This document shows, one piece after another, positions 33,601 through 45,095 of a DNA stretch of 64,000 bases. Numbering within the stretch: the first letter of the stretch is position 1; each line of letters starts with the position of its first letter. The notes below the pieces were generated by a model that saw only the letters and a list, made by a program, of their open reading frames with translations, searched no databases and was not told where the DNA came from. The position numbers and the translations under genes were made by a program. Origin of the DNA: Isochrysis galbana (lineage: Eukaryota; Haptophyta; Isochrysidales; Isochrysidaceae); NCBI GenBank assembly GCA_018136815.1, contig CM030940.1, forward strand, positions 4,116,245-4,180,244. Reading direction: 5' to 3'.

Positions 33601-36600
33601 TAATGAGGCAGCTTTTGCTCAAAATCGGCGACGGCTGGCGTTGCCACGCCTTGAAATTTGGCGAACCGCCCTAGCGACGCAGCTGCATATCAACGATGTT
33701 CTTACACGTGTGGTGATTCGTCTGCAGCGCGGCAGGATGTGGAGGGCATGGGCGACGTGGAACGCTGAAGCGACACGTCATGCTGTGGTGGTGGGTACGC
33801 TCAGTGCTGTCGTCATCACGATGCGGCGCCGGTGGGTGAAGCGAGCCTTCAACACCTGGTGGGCAGAGGCGACTACGAGACGACGAGCGACGACTCTTCT
33901 GCGTCTAAGAAGAGCGCGAGGCGCTGTGGCGATGTGGGTCGAGTACGCTGCCGGGTGGCGCGCCGTCCGTCGCGCAGCGGTAGCGCTCTGGCAACCTGTG
34001 GCCCGTCGGGCATGGGGTGCTTGGGAAGCTGCGACAGCGGTGGGCATCGCGGAAGAGCAGTCGTTGCTAGCTCGTGCCGAGCGGGGTGAGCAAATCCTCT
34101 CGCGACACGGCAAGTCGCTTGCAATTCGCCAGCTCAAGAGCCATGCGAGTCGCAGTGCGGTACTCCGCTCACTCCTCAGGCGCGTCGCTGTGCCATCGAT
34201 GCGATCAGCCCTCGGTCAGTGGCTCCGCTCTGCGCGTGAGGCAGTTGCCATGGTGGACGCGGAGACCGTCGTGGCGTGTCGCCGACGCGCGCCTTTATTC
34301 GCCCATTGGGCTGATTGGACGGATGAGGCGAGAATGCTAGACATGACCAAAATGGCGCTCCGCCACTCGTCCCGACGCATCGCAAAGGCGGGGCTGCGCT
34401 TGCTCGGGTATGCAGTCCGCCTCTCGATCCTCGAGCGGGCCGCAGCACATTTCGCGTGCACGGCAGCAGTGGCGCGTGCCTTTCGCTGGTGGATCGTCGA
34501 AATCAATCGCGGAGCGCGGCAAAGGATGGCGCGCGCTCATTGGGCTGGTCGGCTAGCAGCGGTTGTCCTTTGCGAATGGCGACGCGCGGCGAGGCGTATC
34601 ATCCACCAACGCGTTGCTATGGCAGGCCTCGAACGCTGCCGGAGAGAAGCGAGGAGTCTTCGCGGAATTACCGCGTGGGCCAGATACAGTGCGGCTGCTC
34701 GTGTGAACGCTGAGCATACACACTTGGCACGGCGTGCGCATGCGTGCTCCATATTCCTCAAGTGGCGTCACGTCACTTCGAGATCCATGTGGGAAGGGAC
34801 CCGAGCCGAATCTTTTGCTCGGGCCAATGCTTTGCGACTTGGGCTCAGGGTATTTCTGCAGACCGTCCGTGGGAAGACTAGGAGGACAGCGGCGGCGGCG
34901 AGCACGGCTCAGCGTCTGTACGTGCTCCGTTTGACACGCACCATGCACCTGCTGCGGACGCACGCGACCTCGCACATGACGGCGCAGCGACGCTTGGTAC
35001 TTGCAATCAGTCACCGACGGTGGCGGTTACTCACCCAATGCTACGACGGATTGATCGTTCTCCTCCACGAGCGGCGCAGGCACGCAGCGGCGGCTGAAAG
35101 TGCCCTCTCACGGCATAGGAGCAGGATACGCTCCAGTGTTTTAGAGGCATTACGCGTCTACTGTGCCGGACGGCGTGCGGCGCATGTGGCTGCAGGTAGC
35201 ATGTGTGCCAATGCCCAGCGACGAATTTCCGCCCGTGCGATTGAGTCCTGGGGCGATTGGTGTGCACGGCGGCGGGAGACTGCATCGCTGGATGACGTTT
35301 CGTGGGTAGCAAAGCACGAGCGCAGCGAGCGGGACATGCGCACAGCGCTGCGACAGCTGCAACGAAAGGCTTTGCAAGCTAGAAATCTTGCAGCCGCCTT
35401 GGCATCGCTATCGCCGGCACGAATGGAGCGTGGTTGGCACGGATTTTGCGCCCATGTGCAAGAGTGTCAACGACTCAAATCAGCGCTTGCGAGATGGAAT
35501 TCACAGGCACGGATCTTCGCCGTCGCTAATCGGGCGGCCGGGGTCAGTTTTGCGCGGGATGCGGCTAGGCGCTGGCAGCATTGGCGCGCTTGGGCGGCTC
35601 GCTATCGTGGCCACAGCCTCCGCGTGCAATACCTGGTCGCCAAGCGATGGGCACGAGGAGCACGGGGTGCTCTCTACGTGCTATCGGCTGAGGTACAAGC
35701 GGCAGCGCGCGCACAGGCAGAAATACTACGTGCGCGGGCGAACCAACTCGCCCTAGAACAGCATCGGCGGAGGGTTCGGCGGCGAACGGCACGTTTGGTG
35801 TTCAACGCATGGACAGGTTATACGAGTCGGAATGCGGCAATCCGGTGGTCCGCTATTTGTCATCTACGCAAGCGAACACTGCGTACCTGGGCAACAGTTG
35901 TGGTTGCGGGCCGACGACTTGACCATCTTGAGATGTTGCTAAGGACTCGGGCAGCAGCGTCGTTCCGTCTCGCCATCTTGCGCGCGTGGCGCCGAGCGAC
36001 GGTGAGGGCGGCGCGAGTACGCGCAATGGCGCGGCGAGCGCTGCAGAGACTCGGCGCGTGCGTTCTCCAAGCGTGGCACGCCACGGCGGCAGCAGAGGCG
36101 ATGGAATACCGCGAGCGCGATATGCATGCCACCGCATATCACATGCAACGCCTCGCTGGAGTCACCTTCTTTCACTGGCGCGCTCTTGCGTGGTCCACGC
36201 GAGGAGTTGCCGCCCTCTCCAACGCCGGCTCTGTTTCAAGTAGCCGAGCTTCGTCCGTATCTAATGATGAGGCACCTGCCGGCCCTCCCGAGTCCCGCTT
36301 CCGGATTAGGGGTTCAAACTTGCGTCCTCATTCCGGTAGCGGGTTGTCTCGTGCCACCGTAGCCGCGAGCCAACGGCGCCACCTTTCGCAATTGCGCGCG
36401 CTCGGCCCTCTGCGCCCCGGTTCGAGCACCGTCACGGCCGTACGCCTTTTCGCAGACATTACACCACATGGCGGCGCATCGCCGTCGGGCACGGATGTTG
36501 CTCTCACGCTTGCGTCTCATATGCTTCCGAAGATGGACACAGAATCAGTGCTGCGGCAGCCGAACGTGCCATCTGAGCCGAGCACCGCCACGCTTGAGCT

Positions 36601-36781
36601 TCCGATGGACGAGAGGTTGGAGAGCCCGATGGCGATGACAGCTCCGCGTTGCGCCCCGGGATCGCCACCAACGGCTGCGACGATTGCAACGTCGGTAACA
36701 GCTGTGGCGTCTCTCGCTGCGGACTTTCACGATTTTGAGCGCGCCATGGAAGCAAGCCGTGGCTTCCGACGTGCTGGATGA
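30657..36781 (+). CDS. Sfi1-like centrin-binding repeat protein, very large
   Basis: Three exons (30657-30853, 31036-32479, 32660-36781) give 1,920 residues; both introns are GT-AG and in phase. From about residue 430 to 1700 a helical repeat recurs more than 20 times, each with one or two conserved Trp in a hydrophobic/basic context: LRAWQQA, LRSWSNYA, LRTWSAW, WNGWRAVV, MWRAWATWNAEA, AFNTWWAEA, AWGAWEA, FRWWIVEI, FLKWRHV, FHWRALAW. That is the pattern of Sfi1 repeats, each of which binds one centrin along an extended helix in centrosomes or basal bodies. The N-terminal 60 residues form a short acidic helix region, residues 100-350 are low-complexity Ser/Pro-rich, and the last 150 residues are Pro/Ser/Thr-rich without Trp. 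No symbol is given because repeat proteins of this type diverge strongly; another centrin-binding scaffold is possible. Confidence 0.82.
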
Positions 36782-37090
36782 TCGATTGCGAGAACATCAA
36801 AGGGGATCATCACTAATATTGGTTATTGTTACACTCCGGATCGAGTGTTGCTCGTTGTGTGATGTGAGGAGCGAGTGTGGTGTGGCTACTAGATTTGTAA
36901 CGTGGTCTATACCTGAGCCAGGGGGCACACATGCGCACCACACGCGGGATAGGGGCCATGCTGCAGGAAGAGTGGGGTGGCTGTAGCTGTGGATTGGTAC
37001 TCAAATGGTTGTTGAAACATGAGATGGGGTTCACCAGGGGCGACCGTGGACACAGAGGGCTGAGCGCTGGGGCTAGAGGGAGGCATGGCA
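36782..37090. other. Region downstream of the Sfi1-like gene
   Basis: About 310 bases with no gene or repeat recognised up to the next hairpin module. Confidence 0.35.
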
Positions 37091-37091
37091 A

Positions 37092-37116
37092 CTATTAGTA
37101 AACTGATAGGGTCATG
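37092..37116 (+). repeat. Hairpin-ATG module 5
   Basis: CTATTAG-TAAA-CTGATAG, 7-bp stem with one T-G pair, 4 bases, then ATGGAGCGCGCG (reads MERAPPPTLAAAALAAMDEA). Confidence 0.75.
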
Positions 37117-37419
37117 GAGCGCGCGCCGCCTCCCACCCTCGCTGCCGCGGCCCTCGCCGCGATGGACGAAGCTTTCATGGACACGCCGCTGTCGCCGAAG
37201 CGACCGCGCCAGGACGACCCCCCCAGCCAGGTGGGCACAGAAGCCAGCGGGCCACGCCCGCGCACCACCGAAAACGGAGAGAGCACGACCTGCATGCTGG
37301 TTAACAGCATGCAGCACACACACACCAGAAGACACGTAAACGCCGGAGGGGAGAGCTGCCGCTCCCCCCTCCCCTCCCTCTTCCCTTTTCCTCCTCTCTT
37401 CCCTGCGGCGGGGGCCCAT

Positions 37420-37790
37420 GGCGCGCGCCTGCGGCCCCTCTTCAGGTCCCCAGGAGGCCGGCAGGGGCCTATGAGCGCAGCTCAGGGGGCAGGTGAGGCT
37501 GGGGCATGGCCCTGGCCCCTCCTGCCTCTCCCTCGCTGGCTCTCGAGCCCCTGCCAGTCGAGACTGGAGCTGGCTGGGGGGTCCTGATCAGGGGGGCCCA
37601 GGGGGAGGAGGGGCTGGTCAGAGGGATGGGCAGGCCACGACGGGCCAGGGCGGGCGAGTCAGGCGGGCCTGTGGGGAGAGGAATGGATCAGCAGGGCTGT
37701 GCTCCTGGCAAGCCATCAGGCATGCCAGGAGAGTGGGTGGTTCCTCCCCCATTGCGGGGGAGGAGTGGAGAGAGAGGGGGGCTCGTGCCC
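37420..37790 (+). repeat. Composite G/C-rich repeat, copy B
   Basis: Partner of 13680-14120 with the same blocks in the same order. It ends in GGGGGGCTCGTGCCCCCCCAT just before the inverted hairpin at 37802, so modules 5 and 6 face each other across about 710 bases. Confidence 0.7.
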
Positions 37791-37793
37791 CCC

Positions 37794-37821
37794 CATGGGC
37801 GAACTAAGTATAAACTTAGTT
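37794..37821 (-). repeat. Hairpin-ATG module 6
   Basis: AACTAAGT-TTAT-ACTTAGTT, perfect 8-bp stem, 5 bases, then ATGGGGGGGCAC reading left. Confidence 0.78.
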
Positions 37822-38179
37822 GCCGGCGACAGGAGGGAGATGAGTGAGAGATGAGGAGGGAGAGGCTCAAGGCGCCTACGAGAACCTTTGTGGCAGGTAT
37901 CTCGAGGCGCAGCCTTTTATTCCTCGAGGATCGCTCGCGGCGGGAGCTGTGCAAGGGCCGTTCCGCTTCATGGACGAGAGGACCCCCCCCCCGGGTGTTT
38001 TTTCTTGGTGAGTCGCCTGACGTAGGTCGGTCCGCCTCGCTGGGTTTTTCCTCATTGTAATGTGTGGGAAGTTATAATGGGAGCCGGGGGTTTGCGAGGG
38101 GGGGGATTTGTAGAGATGCATATGTGTATGTGTCTGGTGTCATCACTTCAAGGCGTGCGGGCAGGTGCGCTAAGGGGTG

Positions 38180-38245
38180 TCGTGATAGTACCGGGCGCTA
38201 GTGGCAGTAGTGGTACTAACGCTCACTTGTTTTATTATTATCAGG
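38180..38245 (+). repeat. Repeat end with TTA-rich tail, copy B
   Basis: GGGGTGTCGTGATAGTACCGGGCG ... CTAACGCTCACTTGTTTTATTATTAT. Partner of 14121-14186 in the opposite orientation. Confidence 0.5.
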
Positions 38246-38385
38246 CACTAACGCACCTACTAGGTCTAGGTTTCTCTACCTCTCCGACAACATCGCCCTT
38301 ATTTCCCCTCTCTCCACCTCTTCCCTTTCCCCCCTTCATTCCTGCTTTTCTTCGGTATCCGGGGTCCGACCCACCGACCCAAGTG

Positions 38386-38850
38386 TAGGGCGGTCAAACA
38401 GCTAGTTTGACTTCTAAGCCTCCTTCCGCTCCTCCCCGTTGTTCCCTTTTCTTTGGTCTTTGGGTTAGGGCCGCCTGCGTCGATATTCGCCGTACTAAGG
38501 GCAGCCGGGAGAGTGGGAGTGGGCGAGAGCGAGAGGGGGAGGGAGCGTGCCCTCCCTCGTAAATGCGAACTTGAATCAAGTACAAACGTAGTTGACATAT
38601 TGGCGGTTGCACGCGCGCGTGTATTTTTTTGTGCCGTGTACGCTGCCGGCTTGCCATGCTTGCGCCCCATTCACATATCCACAAGACTTGTTTCAGCTAG
38701 CTAAACGGGAACCAAGGTACCGAGCGCTGACGGCCGACGAGCATGATGCTTGAGATTGCTTTCACGAGAACAAGGCCAAAGGCAGGGCATTCATTCTATT
38801 CAACAATGCCCGTTGCATTCATGCCGTTGCACTGATAAGGAAGGCCGTGT
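38386..38850. other. TAGGGCGGTCAAACA terminus (copy 6) and gene-free space
   Basis: TAGGGCGGTCAAACA at 38386-38400 is followed by GCTAGTTTGACTTCTAAG. A decayed hairpin relative lies near 38574 (AATCAAGTACAAACGTAGTT). The rest up to 38850 holds no gene. Confidence 0.55.
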
Positions 38851-41069
38851 TCAATTCCACTTGTCCATCCAGGTGGTCTTTATCCAAAGCACCTGCATCC
38901 CTAGCAGCACTGCTGCAGTCGCCGTACATGCGCACGCAGCGTGCAGCCATGAGGTGTATTCCCTCATCACCTCGCTCTTCGGAGGCGCCGACGCACCTTG
39001 CCGTGGTTGGCCACGCCTTGAATCCGCAGATGCATCGCTTCCGTGACCACCGCCACCTCCGATGTGGCCATGGCCAGCTATCGGGCGCGCCGAGGCACCG
39101 CTCGCCGATGTCCGCGTGGATGCGCCAGTCGGCATGCTGGACTCAGTGTCCGCGTGTCTGAGGGTGTGGGCCTTAGCATCTACAGACACAGTCCGTGAGG
39201 TGGGCCACCCCAAAAAGGTTGAGGGTTCAGCCACTGCGGCTAGCTGGCGGGCATTTGATGAGGAAGACGAGGGCGATGGCGGGGGTGGCGGGGTCTCGGG
39301 GACCCTTCGGCTGAGGACAGGTGTACTGGGGTCGAAATCCGATTGCGGCGTACCAAACACTTCGATTTCCGAAAAGTGAAGGCAAGCCTGTCCCGGGAAG
39401 AAGAATCAGGGCTTAGCGGCAGGGGTCATATGTGTGCCATGCCGCTATGTGGAAAATCGTGGTCAGCGCGGTGGCGCAAAGACTATCCAGAAAGCTGTAC
39501 TTCGTGCAGGCAAGGCTGCCGAGAGGCCTTGTTCCGGACCTATGGCATTTGCATTTCGTGCGCGATGCAAGCGGGGCCATGTGCGAGCACGTACCGAGCC
39601 TGGAGGCAGCACTCGCTCGCCTAAATGTACAGTGAGGTAGCTCACGTCTTGCACAGGTGGTTGTAATGTCCAAACGTACATCTCACGTGCTACATTCACA
39701 CGGAGTGACCGAATTGCCGCAGGTTCCTTGTGCGATATTGTGGTCGTGCCGGCGTTTGGTACCGCGCCAGCCGCGTCTCTGCTTCCGTAGAGTCTGACGG
39801 TGGAACCCACGAATCGGTAGAGAAGGTCGTTAGTTCGAAGCGGGCGATTGTGAATGGCGATTTGTTCGATTGCAATTGGCGAGGGGAATGTGAGGTTGAA
39901 CCACTGTGGGTGGCCATCACAACGAGTGTGAAAGTATCTGAGAGATAGGGGGCGTGGGCGTAATCAGGTGTGATCAGGGGTGTACAAGAAGTGATAAGAG
40001 CACGCGCGCGGACCCGCACGTAGAGCAGGCCTGAGCACGCGAGATTGGAAAGTAAGCAGCAACGGAGAGCACGTACTTGCCATCTAGACGACCGTCAATG
40101 GCAGCACCTACACCTGCATTCTCGGTGTACGGGTACTCAGAGGAGAGGAACGCCTTTGCGCCTGCTGATGCGAGCGCAAGGTTTGGGAGTGGCGAGCCGA
40201 TCAAGTTCGCGCATCTCGGGACACCAAGCATTGAAGATGCCGGCATCAAGCAGTTGTATTCCTTCGTCGCGTACTCATCTTCGCGGGGACATCCACTGCC
40301 TTCGCAACAGTAGGGCCCGTGGCCAGCAGATGGAGCTGACAGGTCGGAGGTGTCACCGTCCCGTGGACTCATTGGCCTGTACGCGGCGCCTGAACAGAGC
40401 GGGCGCTGCTTTATGAGGGTCAAGTGCTTTGGGTCCGGATCCCACGTGGCGCTCGCCTTGAGGAAGGCGAGGTACTTGATCGAGGTGAGCATCCCATCGG
40501 TCGGCGCAAGGCTCTGTCGGGCAATTATTTCAATGTTGGAGGAGTTAGAGTACAAGGTTGAGGCGGGGGAAAGCGAGATATTGTAATGAAAGGAGAGAGC
40601 TGAATCGGGCGCCGCAGGGTGCGCCATGTTCGCAGGTTCCCGCCCCTCTAGGAGACTCCAATGTCTATCCATCTAGCAGACTCTCCCTCATCACCTTGGT
40701 GGGTGACCTAGCTTGACAAGGCCACCTCCTGTCTCCAATAGCCGCCGACCAACGCCTCAGCACCCCACCCTTCCCCTCCCGGTCTGCTGCTTAAACCCCA
40801 CACACACCCCTCGCCTCCCTCCCGCCAAGCCCGCCCCCGTCTAACACCGCCCCCCCCCCCCCCCTTCTCCCCCCTCACCCCCGCCCACCCGCTTTGCTCT
40901 CCCGTCAAGCAGACAGACTCCTCCTCTCGCTCACCATCGTGATGGCCATGCAGTCAGAGATGGAGTTGCAGAGCTCCTGGGCGGTCCCCACCGTCATGGT
41001 CCCGTTCAGCAGGTCGGCGCCCACCGCCACGTACCCGCGGTGCTGAGCGAAGGAGTGCTGCGGCGCCAT
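38851..41069 (-). CDS. PAN-like and F5/8 type C (discoidin) domain membrane protein
   Basis: Five exons (40935-41069, 40077-40513, 39687-39937, 39595-39647, 38851-39387) give 470 residues, all in phase. Near the N terminus TAQELCNSISDCMAITM suits a PAN/apple-like module. From about residue 155 an F5/8C (galactose-binding) domain is split over four exons: NLALASAGAKAFLSSEY, AAIDGRLDGKYFHTRCDGHPQWFNLTF, IAIEQIAIHNRPLRTNDLLYRFVGSTVRLYG, and LHFSEIEVFG at its end (about 303). A Pro/Ser-rich stretch follows, then one hydrophobic segment near residues 440-460 (HAACACTATAAVLLGMQVLWI) and a short tail. Such proteins usually bind cell-surface or matrix sugars. No signal peptide is visible at this ATG, so a further upstream exon is possible. 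Exon 4 is the least certain. Confidence 0.72.
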
Positions 41070-41687
41070 CCGCGCGAGGGAGGGGGGGCGGCGGGCGGGG
41101 GCCTGGCGGGGCGGGGCGAGGCGGGGGGGGGGGGGGGGGGGGGGTTGCGCGGGGAGCAGAAGATTAGTGGAATGAGAAGTAGAGAGAGTAGAGTAAAGTA
41201 GAGCTAGAGTAAAAGTTTAGGTATGTGTTAGAGAAGTAGTTGGTAGAGTACGGAGTACGGAGTACGTATGTGTTAGAGGTCAGAGGGTTGAGCAGAGTTG
41301 AAGATTGTATTAAGTCTCGTAGAGCATCTTGTTGGCTAGCACACCTAGCAACATACGCCGGACGAGTCATGCACCAACCGCGCATACCTCTATCGCGGGG
41401 GTGGGGCTCCGCCCTAGATGGGAGATACAGGATACGGTATACTGTATCTGGGGGAGGGGCCAGATACAGCTGTATCTACTGTATGTGGGGGAGCCCCAGA
41501 CCAGGATACACACCACTTCTAGGCTTAAAATGACGATTTTACCATTATAACTGTGCTTCTACTGTTAAAATAGGCGTTTTGCGCGTAGTATCAGTTCACC
41601 TCGAGCTGACAATTGATGTCAGTTGTCAGTTGCTTGGAGCGGGGAGAAAACAAAACATACAGTCCCCTTTCCTTTCTACAGCCAAAG
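41070..41687. other. Upstream of the F5/8C gene; poly-G and repeat
   Basis: A run of about 22 G sits at 41123-41144. At 41332-41440 a block with CCGGACGAG, CCAACCGCGCATACC and TCGCGGGGGTGGGGCTCCG matches 57899-57985, and imperfect TACAGGATACGGTATACTGTATC repeats follow (41427-41485), also paralleled before the other copy. No gene. Confidence 0.5.
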
Positions 41688-41742
41688 AAAAAAAAACTTC
41701 TTAATAATCTCGCCGCGCGCGCGACCCTGCACAGTATCTACG

Positions 41743-42997
41743 TATCACAGGGTGTCTTACACCATGTCCAATGTGTCATTGGTGGTTTGTTTGTGGTTCT
41801 TTGTTCTATACCGTTAGTGTTAGCGTGCCTTGTGTGGCATTCCCCCCTAGGTATCTTTAAATCATCTTGTCATGGCGTAGCGCGATGGCGGCGCGGCGCG
41901 CCGCTCTCACACCGCCGCCGGGGCTCGCGCTGCGGGCTCCCGGCGATATGGAGCTCCCACCCAGGTAGAGGGGCAGGGCTGGGCTTGCTGAGCCGACTCT
42001 CGCGGACCGCCGCGAGCTGCGCGCGCTCGCGCAGTCGCTTTGGGCTGCATGGCTGCATGGCGACGCATGGTAGCAAGCCCTCCTCTCTCCCTCTCTCTCT
42101 CCCCCTCTGGGAGAGCTGGTCCCTCTGGGCCCCTTGCTCGGGAGGGGATGGATCTCATTGATCCTTGCTTGTTTGCACCCCTTGCCCGCATTGCTTCGCC
42201 TCGCTCGCGCGCGCTCGCGCGAGCTGCGAGTTGCCCCTGTTGATCGCTGCTCGATCCATTGCTGGGCGAGTGCCCCGTCTGGGTGAGTGCCCCTCTTTCT
42301 CTTTCTCTCCACCTCTCCCCCTTCCTTTTGTCTGGGAGAGTTGGGGTCCCGCTGGGCCTCTTCTTTGTTGCGCTGCCGTACCTTCTCTCTCCTCCCCAAC
42401 TGGGAGGGTCGGTCTGTCTGACCGCTGCTTGGTTGCGCCGTCTTCTTTCTCTCTCCTCCCCCACTGCGAGGGTCTATCGCTTTGACCACTCGGCTGCTCC
42501 CTCGCTGGAGGGTTCGCGGTCCCTCTTCCCACTTGGCTGCACGGTCATCTCTTCTCTCTCCTCCCCGGCTGGGAGGGTCGGTCCATCTGACCGGCTCGGC
42601 TGCGCCGCAGTCTCTTCTTTCTCTCTTCTCCCCGGCTGGGAGCTGGGAGGGGTCGTTCCTTTGTTTTGGAAAGATTGGCCCTTTTTGTTGGCCAAGTTGC
42701 AACTTGCTTTTCCATTCACATTTGACATTTGTTTGTGTTCAATTTGTGTAAGCGTCATTCGGATCTCATCCGTACTCCGCTTAGGAGGGGGTATCACAGG
42801 GTGTCTTACACCATGTCCAATGTGTCATTGGTGGTTTGTTTGTGGTTCTTTGTTCTATACCGTTAGTGTTAGCGTGCCTTGTGTGGCATTCCCCCCTAGG
42901 TATCTTTAAATCATCTTGTCATGGCGTAGCGCGATGGCGGCGCGGCGCGCCGCTCTCACACCGCCGCCGGGGCTCGCGCTGCGGGCTCCCGGCGATA
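41743..42997 (+). mobile_element. TRIM-like miniature LTR element
   Basis: Two 206-base direct repeats (41743-41948 and 42792-42997), indistinguishable by eye, start TATCACAGGG and end CCCGGCGATA. They enclose 843 bases with no retroelement gene. A polypurine tract (AGGAGGGGG) abuts the right repeat and TGGAGCTCCC follows the left one, as a primer-binding site would. CTACG is present on both outer sides. The inside carries GGGAGGGTCGGTC-type tandem repeats (42385-42660). It looks whole for its class, and young. Confidence 0.85.
42385..42665. repeat. Tandem repeat inside the TRIM-like element
   Basis: Units of about 60 bases resembling CTCTCCTCCCCNACTGGGAGGGTCGGTC recur four to five times with drift. 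Confidence 0.7.
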
Positions 42998-43378
42998 CTA
43001 CGCAGCCACGCCCGCTTCCCTTCCCTCCCCCTCCACCTGCCTTGCGGCTCGTCCCCTCGTGCTCTACCTAGGGGCTGGGGCTGGGTGTAGTGGGTTTCCA
43101 GCGGCAGACGGTGTGTACCGATTCTCGACGGCCTGGTTCTCACCTTCCTCCTGTGCCATCGGGCTACCGGCTATTGTGTGTTTGCTTTTTGTGCTGGGCG
43201 TCAGGCAACTGTGGTCATTGTGACTAAGGTCTGTCGTCGGTTGGTCGGCTCGCGACTAGCGGCTAGGGGTCGCTTGGTTAGGCAAGACGCTCTGCTATGT
43301 TGAGGGCTTTCGCTACCAGTGATAGATTCGCGTTCATTACCAGGGCGCCTTTGTTGTTTGTTGAAAAGACGGGGGGGC

Positions 43379-44100
43379 AGCCTCAACGCGGAGGACTTTT
43401 GATATCTTGGAGCACAGGGGACGCCGCGTTGTAACTTGGGTGCCGCCACACCGCCCAAACATCCAGGTAAAACTCTCGTAAAAGAGAGAAGAGGATGGGT
43501 TGCAGCGTTGAGTCCTGCGGTCTGCCGCGCCGGCCGCCGATTCTACACCTTATCGTCCGGACGGGTGTGGTACCCCCTGTCTCTTCGATCGTCGCGCACT
43601 ATTCTTATAGTTCGTCGTTCGTCGTTCGTCGTTCGTCGTTCGTCGTTCGTTCTTCGATTCTCGATTCTCATCGTTCCGCGTCCTTATCGTTCTTCGTTTC
43701 TCGTTCGCGATTCTCGATTCTCGTCGTTCCGCGTTCTTCGTTTCTCGCTCTCGATTCTCGATTCTCGTCGTTCCGCGTTCTCATCGGTCCTCGATTGTTC
43801 GTAACTTCTCGGTGCGTCGCTCATCACGTCTTCCGTCTTGGTTCGGCGTTTGGCGCGTGGCTCTCTATCTATTCGGATTTATTGTTTCATTCGCTCTTCG
43901 GATTTATTCGCGCTTCGCTCTTGGCTCCTTCGGTCTCGTTCAGGATTGCTCTTCTGCCTTTCTCGTGGCTTGTTCGGAGCTCTCCGATGTCCGTTAGGTT
44001 CTCTTCTTTCCCTCGCGGGACGCTCGATCCTAGCAGGGGAGAGGGTGCAACTCGAGGTTCCTTTTTTTTGTCACGCCCCTCCCGGCTTTTAGGTATATAA
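43379..44100. repeat. Simple-sequence-rich region, GTTCGTC and CGATTCTCGATTCTC repeats
   Basis: At 43608-43655 GTTCGTC-type units repeat about six times; CGATTCTCGATTCTCGTC blocks follow to 43790. It borders the Ty3-like element on its 3' side and may be part of it, but no matching partner was found at the 5' side. Confidence 0.5.
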
Positions 44101-44329
44101 TTTCTACTGACCCCTAACTTCGCCCCTAACTCGGGAGTTGACCGCGCGCAGACAAACATAAACACGGGGACCCATCAAGCGGAAGACGTCTTGTGTTTCG
44201 TTTGTGCCTCCCGTTTCCAACTTGGCCCCTAACTCGGACACGCTTCCCCGAGCGTGACGAGATTTTTTTCTTGCATAACAATAAGGGAACGTCATGTTGG
44301 TATACATATACGATAAGCGTAATGAATAT

Positions 44330-44585
44330 GCGCACTCGCGGTGGCCGTTGACGCACGCGAGGTGCAGCGCGGTCGCCTCCGCCCGGTCGAGCTCCATCGC
44401 GCGCGCTCCGCGCTCGAGCAGCAGCCGAGCGCACGCCGCGCTGCCCGCGGCGCACGCCAGGTGCAGCGGCTGTCGCCCCTCGCCGTCCTCCGCGTCGACG
44501 CGCGCGCCGCTCCTCGCCAGCAGCCGTGCGCCAGCCACATTCCCAAGCAAGCAGGCCAGGTGTGAAGTGCGTCGGCACTCGAGGG
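44330..44585 (-). pseudogene. Ankyrin-repeat fragment joined to the Ty3-like integrase
   Basis: Reads TSHLACLLGNVAGARLLARSGARVD, GRQPLHLACAAGSAACARLLLERGAR and TALHLACVNGHRECA: about three ankyrin repeats on the - strand. The left side runs out into unrelated sequence and the right side stops at the integrase sequence. It resembles a captured or landed piece of a host gene. Confidence 0.75.
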
Positions 44586-45095
44586 GTCGCCGTTGTGAGG
44601 GGCCGCCTCGATCCAACGAGTGAGCGAGTCCACGAAAACGAGGAGCTTGTCGAAGCCTCGAGAGCCCTTGATGAAGTCGTGCGTGGGAGCCATCGAGACG
44701 ACGTCGCAGAAGACGATGTCGAACGGATAGGCGCCGACCTGCGGTCCCTTTGGGTCTGCGAGGTGGCGGAAGGGAGGCTTAGCTAAGGTGCACTCGTGAC
44801 ATTGGCGAATGTGCTCACAGACGTCTGCGTTCATCCCAGGCCAAAAATATCGGTCTCGTAGAAGGCGCGCCATTCGGTTGTCGCCGAGGTGGCACAGGTG
44901 GTCGTGAAAGGCTTCGAGGTAGGCGCGGCGCATCGTCTTCGGCACGTAGAGGCAGAGCTTCTCGCCGTCTCTCGTCGGCACTCGTCGGTAGAGTAGTCCT
45001 GATCGCAACAGGCATCGCGAAGATTCGCGACTGAGCCAGCGCAAGCGACGATGATCGAGATCGGGGTTGTGAGGAGACGAGGGGAAGGCTAGCCG

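Larger units (their letters stand above)
41688..43378 (-). mobile_element. LINE 3' end, interrupted by a miniature LTR element
   Basis: 41688-41742 (AAAAAAAACTTCTTAATAATC ... CTACG) and 42998-43378 (CTACGCAGCCACGCCCGCTTCCC onward) are two halves of one LINE 3' end, as shown by the uninterrupted copies at 60.0 and 62.5 kb. The coding strand is - and the element ends at the T-rich 41688 side. Noncoding here. Confidence 0.7.
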
